Assembly: GCA_000467715.1 (NCBI GenBank)
Contig: AJFK01000462.1
Location: 1 to 64,000, forward strand
DNA length: 64,000 nucleotides
Direction: 5' to 3'
Source of the DNA: Hysterium pulicare CBS 123377
Taxonomy: Eukaryota; Ascomycota; Dothideomycetes; Hysteriales; Hysteriaceae
This document shows positions 56,061-64,000 of this stretch, one piece after another. Under the pieces are notes generated by a model. That model did no database searches, had not been told where the DNA came from, and was given only the letters and a program-made list of their open reading frames with translations. Within the stretch, counting starts at the first letter, position 1. Each line of letters opens with the position of its first letter. Made by a program: the position numbers and the translations under genes.

Positions 56061-57654
56061 TTATGCATAAAAGTTCACAGTGTCCTTCTTCTTGGCCTGT
56101 TGAATTGTTAGCGGTGGTCAGAACGAGTATCCTTTGCACTTACCTGAACTTCCGAAATAGCATCTACATAATGCTCGTGGCATATCTTCGCCTGTCCAGT
56201 TCGTAGAGCGATCATACCCGCTTCAACGCAAACTGCCTTCAGCTGTGCTCCACCAAATTCGTCTGTACTCCGAGCCAACTCGGGCCAGTTGACAGCATCA
56301 TCCACTGTCATTTTCCGGGAATGAATGCGGAGAATCTGCGCTCGAGCCTCCTCGTTTGGCAATGGAAATTCGATCTTTCTGTCTAGACGACCTGACCGGA
56401 GAAGAGCAGGATCTAGGACGTCGACACGGTTAGTGGCAGCAAGGACCTTCACGCGATCATCAGATGCAAAGCCATCAAGCTGGTTCAGTAGCTCCAACAT
56501 AGTCCGCTGCACTTCTCTGTCACCCGACTTTTCTGAGTCGAACCGTTTTGTGCCAACGGCGTCCAGCTCATCGATGAAGATAATTGACGGAGCCTTCTCT
56601 TTTGCAAGAGCAAAGCAATCACGGACAAGCTTGGCGCCATCTCCGATGAACATCTGTACGAGCTGAGGTCCAGCGAGTTTGAGGAAAGTAGCATCTGTCT
56701 GAGCAGCGCAGGCACGAGCAAGTAGCGTTTTGCCAGTGCCGGGAGGCCCATACATCAAAGCGCCTGGTGAGATTAATTAGTCCTACGTTCCGACAGCAAG
56801 GAACTTCTGAGATTTCCAACCTTTGGGTGCCTTGATACCAATCTTCTTGAACCGTTCAGCTTCCTTCATTGGCCAGACAACGGCTTCCACAAGTTCCTCG
56901 ATCTGCTTATCCAAGCCACCGACATCCGTGTACTTCTCCGTGGGTTTCTCGTCAACTTCCATAGCCTTGACTCTGCTGTCATACTCTGCGGGTAGTGTGT
57001 CTAGAACGAGGTAAGAATCTTTGTTGACACCGATCAGGTCGCCGGGCTTGAGCTTCTCGTGATCCACAAGACCTATGAGGGGGAGGAAGATGGTTTGTCG
57101 GGTTGAGGTCTTGATGACAGCTGATTTTCCGACCCGGGTGGCGTCGAGATCGATGTTTGCACCCTCCTCAGCAGCCTCCGCGGTTACATCTAGATCCAGT
57201 ATCTCAACGACGTTACCAACGAGGTACGGGAGTTGTCTGTGAATCTTAAGTTAACTTCTGGGTAATTAAACCATCGATACACTTGAAGGATAATGTAGAT
57301 CTAGTTGTCAAACGGAAGTCCGTACCTGTTGTTCTCGATCTTGTCCACATTGTCCTTAATCTTTTCATGCATAGATGCCTTTTCGTGGGTTAACCGTTGA
57401 AACTCGCTCTTCATGATACGAGTGTCATTTTCCAACAACCGCCGCCGTGACATGATGTCTCGTGTACTTGAGTTGAGGATTTCTTCGTCCAAAACTTCTT
57501 CTTCCTTTTCTTCTGGCTCAGCGTCCTTCATTTCTGCATCCCCATCGGCCTTCTTGCCATCCTTGCCATCCTTGCCTCCGTCCTTCTTCTTGTCGTCCTT
57601 CTTCTCCTCCTTCTCCTCGCGTTCAAGGTCATCAAGATCTTCTAATGTAGACAT
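56061..57654 (-). CDS. RPT5: 26S proteasome regulatory ATPase Rpt5
   Basis: Exons 57654-57326, 57236-56821, 56763-56144 and 56096-56061 give 466 residues. The N-terminus is an acidic/Lys-rich stretch ([14 protein letters not shown]) followed by the coiled coil. An OB-fold part holds [14 protein letters not shown]. The AAA+ domain has Walker A G-P-P-G-T-G-K-T (254-261), Walker B F-I-D-E-L-D (Asp 313, Glu 314), and sensor and arginine-finger segments ([13 protein letters not shown]). The last exon of 12 codons ends N-F-Y-A, the HbYX tail that opens the 20S gate; an unspliced reading would lose it. The protein unfolds ubiquitinated substrates as one of six ATPases of the 19S base. Confidence 0.97.
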
Positions 57655-58785
57655 GGCGGTGGCGGTGAAATCGTTGAGGTAGATGAGGCGATGTTTATTT
57701 GGGGAAATGAACGAGTATTGTGACGGGATGAAGTGTCGGGCTTAGAATCCAGTTGTTGAATTATGAAGATAGAAGGTAAGGGTTGATCGGTGAGCTCGTG
57801 AGGCAGCTCTGGATTACGAACATCTACCTTAGCTCTCGGATTACTTAAGCAAAAACACGGGCTTGGCGCGGTGATCTCGGTGTTTACAATCTACATTCAC
57901 TAAATCCTATGTTAATGCCAATCACTTTTCCAACCCTAGATATCCTCAACTATTATTGCCATCTACAAAGGCTTCCAAATGTCCAGTATCGCGTCTGGTA
58001 TTTGTGCATCCTCATAACCCCCCATATACAGAGGAAGACTCGTCGCCGTCAGAGGAGATAGGTCATCCACGATGGGTGTCGTTATTGGTCGTACTCTCAA
58101 TATTTTATGCTGGGCCCCTTTAACTTAAGCTATACCTCTTATGCTACTTTCCAGATCACCTTAAGAGGGCAACCTGCTTTGATGCCTGACATCAAGTCCA
58201 AATCATCTTTGTAGGTAGATAGTTGGTAGACGCAGACACATCCTCATACCCTTTAACTTAAGAATTTAGGAACAGGACCGATAATACAGTCCATCGGAAA
58301 AATAGCGGTGGTAAATACAGCTCGTTCAATCTTTTCCGTTAATGGCTCGTCAGCAAGGAGTCACGCTTCAGTCGCTATCGCTTTTGAGTTGGCCTCAAAG
58401 CTAGGCTAGTTTGGTATATACATTTGCGTGGAGATAGGTGATTCCTGCCGGTTGATGTTGAAGGTATGCCTATAGAATCGCGACCAAAGGGCTGTGATTT
58501 CATGGGCAGGTTGGCTGGTGGTAGGAATTATAAGATCCCACGTGTCATTCGGAGCATTCCCAGGTCCAACATCATTCAGAGCTATTACAAATGCATAACT
58601 CAGTGTGTCCATACCGCTATGCGCCACGCGGCTGCAAAGCTTTCGTCGTTTCGATGTCAAACGGCCACTCTCAAATGACCGCTTGTCTCGAATACGGTGT
58701 TCTGATTGGATGTAATCTTACAATTCTTGAGTGCTACAAAAACAATAGTATAATCTTATCATTATTTTTTAAAATTCTGTTTCCA
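57655..58785. other. intergenic region between RPT5 and the tRNA gene
   Basis: 1.1 kb. An 84-codon minus frame (58406-58660) and a 70-codon plus frame (58466-58678) overlap without family features. A 14-base word CCCTTTAACTTAAG occurs at 58116-58129 and again at 58249-58262. Confidence 0.5.
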
Positions 58786-58857
58786 GGCACCATGGCCTAA
58801 TGGTAAGGCGTTGCTTTCCGGTGGCAAAGATTGTGGGTTCGAGTCCCACTGGTGTCG
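58786..58857 (+). tRNA. tRNA-Arg (anticodon CCG)
   Basis: 72 nt fold into a full cloverleaf. The acceptor stem pairs GGCACCA with TGGTGTC (one G-U). The D arm is GCCT/AGGC with loop AATGGTA. The anticodon stem TTGCT/GGCAA carries loop TTCCGGT, so the anticodon CCG reads CGG. The T arm is GTGGG/CCCAC with loop TTCGAGT, and the discriminator base is G. No intron. It stands alone between protein genes. Confidence 0.95.
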
Positions 58858-58862
58858 TTTTT
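58858..58862 (+). terminator. RNA polymerase III T-run terminator
   Basis: Five T residues follow directly after the discriminator base of the tRNA. Confidence 0.8.
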
Positions 58863-59161
58863 GCTATTCTTTTTGTTCTTCCCATACTTTTTAAGCTATG
58901 AAAGGGTACAAAAAGGATGTCTTTTTGTCACTGTGGAGTTTTGTTGAATAATGAAGTATGTCCTGATATGTGCGGACTAATTCCGTTCAAGCGAGCACTA
59001 CACCCGAGCTTCGGATTCGGAACTCTCCAACCCTACAACGACAAAGCATTGGATAATTTGACTTTGGAGGGGTAACAAACTCTTCATGGGAGACAGATAA
59101 GGACTTTTTCTCTTGGCTTACTGAGTCTTTCACTTCGGCAAGGATCATTGTTCAATTCGCC
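58863..59161. other. intergenic region between tRNA-Arg and trimethyllysine dioxygenase
   Basis: About 300 bp with no supported feature; presumed promoter of the next gene. Confidence 0.5.
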
Positions 59162-61155
59162 ATGTCCTCCTTCAGAGTAATTACCCCTGTCTGGAGGTCT
59201 CGGTGCGTTCTCCATAACTATCAGGCATTGAATGAGCTACTGACTCATTCAAGATCCGCATTCTCCTCAGGCTTCAGGATTGGAAGTCGTACACCTGTTC
59301 AGGTTTGGACATCGACTCCCGCTTATTGAGGCTAACTTGACTAACAAAACTCGAGGCATGTAAAAAACAAGGGCGCACAAGTCATAGCTGCTATTACAAC
59401 AGACTGGACTCGACCTCTACAAACCAGAAATCTAAACTTAATGTTCCATCGAGAAGGATTTCCAGGCCAAGGATACATGCTGCCCAATTGGTAGGGATTC
59501 GTGGAGGATTAGATGCAAACACCAAATTGAGTTAATCTTTGAACAGCATGTAATGACAAAAACCCCTAGTGACTCTAATCTCAAGGGTCCAATCGTGAAG
59601 AACGGCTCGATCGAGGTATACTCCGACTTCCTTGACGAATACACACGAGTGTGAGCTTCATCTTTACTTTTCCGGCCTCTACTCTCTACCGACTAACGTA
59701 TTCGATGTTAGCCCGAATATATGGCTGAGGTACGATGATTGGTATGCGTGAAGACAGTACTCGAGAGACTCATAATGTCAGGGACAACTGTCAATGCAAC
59801 GGCTGCGTGCATGAGGACACCAAGCAGCGTTTGTTGGATACTTTCCAGGTAGACCTCGGACCCAGCAGCGTTTTGCTACCAAACTGACCTGTCAAAGATA
59901 CCTCAAGACATTTCAATCAAGTCTACCGAGAAGAGCAATCACGGAGTTCAGATCATCTGTAAGCAGCCGTTCCACAATCTCGTAGCTTGTAGCTTACCTT
60001 TTCATAGGGAGCGACGGTCACCAAAGCTACTACGATAATGCTTTTCTTGCCCAAAGTGGTTTGGAGAAAGATAAGGGTGTTGTTCGCCAGGGCCTCACGG
60101 AGTAAGTAAGTGCATGCATGTTCAGAATGCTTATTGATCGAGTATTTCTATCAGGGTCACACTTTGGGATAACACCGTCCGAAACAATCCACCATCGGTT
60201 CAGTATGACGTGGTGATGAAGTCAGACTCCGGTTTACAGGAATGGCTAGGCAAAATTGTACGCCTTGAAACCATAAACTTAAGCCTCTCTGACAAGCGGA
60301 CAGCGCGAATTCGGTTTCTGCTACGTCGACGCGACCCCAGCAACTCCATCGGATACCGAGACGCTCCTCGAACGTATTGCTTTCATCCGCAACACGCACT
60401 ACGGCGGCTTCTACGACTTCACCGCCGACCTCTCTTCCAAAGACACTGCTTACACTTCAATAGCACTTGACGCTCACACCGATAACACCTACTTTTCTGA
60501 TCCCGCTGGCCTCCAAGCCTTCCATTTGCTCTCGCATACGGAGGGGCAAGGGGGTGCCTCCTTACTCGTTGATGGATTTCGAGCGGCTGCGGATCTGCGA
60601 CGTAATGATCCAGACGCGTATCACATCCTCAGCACAGTGAACGTTCACGCTCATGCCAGTGGGAATGAGGGCATCAGCATTCAGCCTTATCGGCCATTCC
60701 CCGTTCTTCAGCATCATCCCCAAACGCATCAGTTGGTGCAGGTGCGGTGGAACTCGAGCGACAGGGCGGCGATCGACGAGCCCATTCACGAGGTAGAGAG
60801 ATGGTATGATGCTGCGCGGAAATGGGATACTATGCTCAAGGCACCACAATATCAGTATTGGGAGCAGTTGACTCCTGGAAGGGTACTCGGTAAGTTGCAG
60901 GAAGCCATCGCCTTTAAGGTCTGAGGTCCTGATGATGTATACAGTCTTCGATAATTGGCGCGTTCTCCATGGCCGATCAGCCTTCACTGGTAAACGTAGG
61001 ATATGTGGAGGATACAGTATGTTGCTCCATTGTGCCTTACTTGAGAGATCTGTTCCTAGCTAACATAAGCAGTCAACCGCGATGATTGGATATCGAAGTT
61101 CAAAATACTCCATTGGGGCCAGCAGAAAGTGATGAAATCACTGGTAGTGGGATGA
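59162..61155 (+). CDS. trimethyllysine dioxygenase (carnitine biosynthesis)
   Basis: Eleven exons: 59162-59202, 59254-59302, 59547-59650, 59712-59729, 59782-59848, 59898-59958, 60008-60101, 60155-60257, 60304-60889, 60945-61016 and 61073-61155. Phases agree and give 425 residues. The first two exons encode an Arg/Ser-rich stretch that suits a mitochondrial presequence; the first three exons are less certain than the rest. W-L-R-D-N-C-Q-C-N-G-C-V-H with its Cys cluster is the zinc-binding N-terminal domain of the gamma-butyrobetaine/trimethyllysine hydroxylase family. The Fe(II) site is H-T-D (237-239) plus the His of V-L-H-G-R (about 383), and R-S-A-F-T-G-K-R-R belongs to the 2-oxoglutarate site. 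D-E-Y-T-R-V-P-N and the C-terminal G-G-Y-I-N-R-D-D-W favour the trimethyllysine enzyme. It makes 3-hydroxytrimethyllysine, the first carnitine intermediate. Exon 4 has 18 nt. Confidence 0.9.
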
Positions 61156-61783
61156 GAGTAGTCAATCCACAATTGCTGTGGCGGGATTTTGGAGACAGTT
61201 CTTTGGGACACAACACCTGCGTAGCGTTTACCAGTACCAGCCAAAATCCTAATATTAAATATCCATCCACAAGTACTCTCTCATCCATGCCCGGTACACT
61301 CAACCATACGCAGTATATCAATGCTAACCTCTGGGGCGCTCACGATAACCATGTGAAGACCCATCACAGTCGTTACCTTCAGAATCGGCAGAAGATTCAT
61401 CGCTGGACTGGGTATGAAGTTGGGAGGTCTCCGTGCCGTTTCCGTCAAGGCTATGGCATATGTCGTAGTGGACGCGTACCTTAGATTGGCAACACCCCCG
61501 AAACAAGCAGCTGGGGCGTTCGTGCTCTAAAGTCCGCCATAGTAAATTCCTTTGGAAGCTGCTTCACCTTCTCCCTTCTCCTTACCTTTGCTCTCTCCTA
61601 TTTCTGGCGGTTTGAGGATTCATGAAGTAGTTTCAGCGTTAGAAGACTAGGGGTGAACTCGTTGAAGCAAATTGGTCGTCATGAATTATGTGCTATCATT
61701 ACAAGTCATACTGCCCCCTAAGACCGACGTCCCAATGTCGCTTTCCGATACGCTTGCAAGACCCTGCATATCAGTCAGAGCAT
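61156..61783. other. intergenic, 3' flanks of converging genes
   Basis: About 630 bp. A plus-strand frame continues to 61484 without family features. Confidence 0.5.
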
Positions 61784-62361
61784 CTACTGGGTCTCACTCT
61801 TCTTCGCACCGATCGCCTCACCACCCTTGCTCGTTGTATCAGAGACGAAGTTTCCGGTAGCTAGGAGTGAAGGTCAGCTTAATCCTCTTGAACCTAGCCA
61901 ACTGTCGCAACCAACCTTTCGTGGTGTCTCCTGCGCCCTTCGTGATTCCTCCGACCGTATCTCCTACTCCTTTGCCGGCTATCAGTCTCTGAAGTGCATA
62001 CTTCGGGCGAGGGGGTGTCTCAATGTACCTTTGCCCACACCAGATACGGTGTTACCCAGTGTATCCGTTGTACCTTTCACGCCTGCGCCCACCTATTTCG
62101 AGTGGTTAATACACGATCGAGAAGGTTTGAGCGGCAGTAATGAGCAAATGAGTACCGTATTGGTTACGCCGCCCGCAATGTTGCCTGGTTCGAGTAGTTA
62201 ATTCATGATCGCAGAATACTGAACGGCAGCAAAGAAAAAAAAAGTACCTAAACCGCTGCCTGCAGTGCCGAAGAAGCCTTTGGTTCCTTTAGTTCGATTA
62301 CAGGAAAGCGATGGAAAGAAGAATATGCCGTACCTTTCTGTTCCTTGTTTTGGTCGGCCAT
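61784..62361 (-). CDS. small glycine-repeat protein built from six short exons
   Basis: Exons 62361-62334, 62277-62248, 62184-62156, 62092-62029, 61978-61916 and 61860-61784 (28, 30, 29, 64, 63 and 77 nt) join in phase into 96 residues. It begins M-A-D-Q-N-K-E-Q-K-G and continues with 10-12-residue units of the form G-x-x-x-G-G-V-T-x-T / G-N-T-V-S-G-V-G-K / G-D-T-V-G-G-I-T-K / G-D-T-T-K. The end is charged: G-G-E-A-I-G-A-K-K-S-E-T-Q. Such Gly/Thr/Val repeats with LEA-like amphipathic character occur in small ascomycete proteins of unknown role, possibly stress or membrane related; that is inference. No signal peptide. Introns 2 and 3 resemble each other over their whole length, so the middle exons arose by exon-intron duplication. 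On the plus strand a spurious 124-codon frame covers it. Confidence 0.82.
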
Positions 62362-63671
62362 TGTGGATGTAGTTTGGTTTCGAAGATTGAATGTGGATTT
62401 GGTTTGGTTTGGTATATGCGTTGTGGAATTGTTGACGGCGAAGAGGTCTTGTCTACAATATATGTATCATGATCTCCACCTATGACGTCTTCCCAAATAT
62501 CACCCCTTCCTTCCTGAGCCCCTCCTTCCTGGACCCCCTTCCGCGCTTCCTGCAGGAAGAGAGGCGGAAGCAAACACCGACCAATCTGGGACATCGATGC
62601 CATCATTCCGCTCGCGGTTAGCAGGGAAGTGCGCCATCTGTACATGCGGGATGTGTGTAGTAATGGAAAAGTGAAGTTGGAATCTTTGGAATTATGACAC
62701 CTATTTATTGTGCATGGCTAGTTGGATAGTTTGACAAATCACGACATTTCGCACGCCAGGCATGTACTACATATAAATGTAAATCGCAGTTTCCGGTGGC
62801 GTGCATGTCATCTCGTACTAGAACAATGTCGATTAGATATCTCTTTGATGTTTTCTTAGAGGGCTTTAACGGGGCCTACTCTTGTGTCATGGTCCATGCA
62901 GAGGGAAGATTAAATGCCACTGGAACTACCGCTTTCACATGTCAACTCAAAGTCACCACATATTCACAGTATTCGAAATTATCATAGGAATTATACACAA
63001 ATGTGTTAAGGGCAAGTCTACCAGACACTACCTCGACCACCCACCCGCCATCCTTGCCCCTCGCAGACAAACACATAAATTAAAGAAAAGGCCGCAGACC
63101 AGTCAAGAGGAGCTAAAGTGAAGTACCGAAGTCTTCAATTCCCCATGTATCTGTCTCGCCCATATCCCGAAGATTGTAGAAAATAAGGCCCGGTCGAAGG
63201 AGTAGTGGTGTATAAGTGAGAAAAGCAGAAAGGCACACCGGGGTCCTTATTGTTGGAGACTGAGAACACACAATACAATGAAGAAGAAAAGAGTAGGAGG
63301 CCCGAATCCTACCAAGCCGCCTCAAATGGATTGGCGCGGTCGGGTAGGGGCAGGAGTGGCGCGAGCACAGCGGAAATCCGTCTACTCAGAAGGACGAACA
63401 GGCCGAAATGCGACGAGCGATAGGAAAATAACCCATGCCTCCAACGCCGTAACCAGCGAGTGTAACGCAGAAGTAACAGTGAAAAGAGAATGCCAGTAGT
63501 TGAGCCGCCCACCGCCAATCTTTGGTAGCTCGCTTGACCGACAAGAGGAAAAAAACACTTTTCTAAGACATGGATGAATGTGAAACCCGCGATATGCTAC
63601 AATGCGTGCAGAATGCCCCGTCTATGCAAACAGAGAGAGATTAGAGTAGAAGTATTTATTAGAAACCTTAA
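62362..63671. other. intergenic region, no supported gene
   Basis: 1.3 kb. Frames at 62796-62987 and 63278-63499 lack family features. The stretch probably holds the promoter of the glycine-repeat gene and the 3' flank of the edge gene. Confidence 0.5.
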
Positions 63672-64000
63672 TCAAGACTCGGAAGGCTTGGCTCCGTCCT
63701 CCTTCTTGACAGCCGGTGATTTCGGCCGCACTGCTGGAGACGAGGCTGTCGAAGGTGGAGAACCAACATCGCCAGCGCCTTCGCCTGATGCATCGAGGGC
63801 TGCAAGCGCACTGTTCGCCGTTAGTACTCTGTAAGTGCATTATGCGGAGCACTGATATTACCTGAATGAGTTCACATGGGTTGTGGATTCTTTCTCCTTC
63901 TGAGGTGGTGTAGCAGTCCGGGATGAAGCTCCCGACTCTTCACCTCCTTTCATCATGCCAGGACCGAGACCTTTTCGACCACTGCCACTACGGCCTCCAA
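63672..64000 (-). CDS. C-terminal end of a Ser/Pro/Lys-rich protein (partial at window edge)
   Basis: Two exon parts: 64000-63862 (continues outside the window) and 63810-63672, ending in TGA. The intron of 51 nt has a GTAATA donor, a perfect TACTAAC branch and a CAG acceptor; a nearer CAG would make it only 33 nt. The visible 92 residues read G-G-R-S-G-S-G-R-K-G-L-G-P-G-M-M-K, then Ser/Thr/Pro/Lys-rich sequence, then N-S-F-S-A-L-A-A-L-D and a charged tail. The N-S-F-S-A-L motif with RGG-like beginnings recalls C-terminal parts of fungal translation-initiation or RNA-binding factors, but I cannot assign it. Confidence 0.7.

Noticed and set aside
58116-58262. 14-bp direct repeat (CCCTTTAACTTAAG) about 133 bp apart, considered as a solo terminal repeat or target duplication
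   Set aside because: Too short, no further similarity or terminal dinucleotides around it.
58406-58678. Overlapping 84- and 70-codon frames near the tRNA gene
   Set aside because: No family features and mutually antisense.
61827-62201. 124-codon plus frame
   Set aside because: It lies antisense to the six-exon glycine-repeat gene, whose splice sites and phases all fit.
63829-63861. 33-nt intron in the edge gene
   Set aside because: Too short for this genome; the TACTAAC branch and CAG 18 bases further give a normal 51-nt intron in the right phase.
1-64000. CRISPR arrays, rRNA, intact transposons or viral elements
   Set aside because: None seen; only simple and short tandem repeats are present, and a nuclear fungal locus is not expected to hold CRISPR.

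Overview
The window is nuclear DNA of a filamentous ascomycete (Pezizomycotina, probably Leotiomycetes). Genes are dense, introns are mostly 45-70 nt with GTAAGT-type donors and CTAAC/CTGAC branch sites, and the gene set is typically fungal: TOF1, TFB2, a Cwf11/aquarius helicase, RPT5, a fused betaine-lipid synthase and trimethyllysine dioxygenase. I rebuilt multi-exon genes by hand from splice sites, phase and family resemblance. No database search was run, so the family names rest on recognised motifs.

About 1-34 kb is an accessory region. It holds six predicted nuclear, highly charged, largely disordered proteins. Five lie together at 19.1-34.0 kb and a sixth sits at 1.1-3.4 kb. Several share SAP/HeH-like helix-extension-helix segments and two further motifs (a TWxK block and a KHSxADKL block). 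I consider this fast-evolving paralogue cluster the best candidate for an undescribed system. Between 4.3 and 16.4 kb are two inverted ketosamine-kinase paralogues flanking the decayed C-terminal part of a WD40 NLR-type protein, a truncated HAD phosphatase, a broken MFS transporter, an intact O-methyltransferase and an intact secreted berberine-bridge-type FAD oxidase. This looks like a small, partly eroded metabolic island.

About 34-64 kb is a conserved housekeeping block: mitochondrial 3-hydroxyacyl-CoA dehydrogenase (-) divergent from TOF1 (+); an unknown Ser/Pro-rich protein (+); TFB2 (-) divergent from a nine-exon hot-dog thioesterase (+); Cwf11 (-) divergent from a complex I 21-kDa subunit (+); BTA1 (-); RPT5 (-); tRNA-Arg(CCG) (+); an eleven-exon trimethyllysine dioxygenase (+); a tiny six-exon glycine-repeat protein (-); and the 3' end of a gene that leaves the window (-). 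Divergent pairs share promoters of 220-300 bp.

The genes are not an operon-like unit. Functional links can be proposed only within the metabolic island (methyltransferase, oxidase, dead transporter) and, by paralogy, within the SAP/HeH cluster. I saw no rRNA, CRISPR array, intact transposon or viral element.
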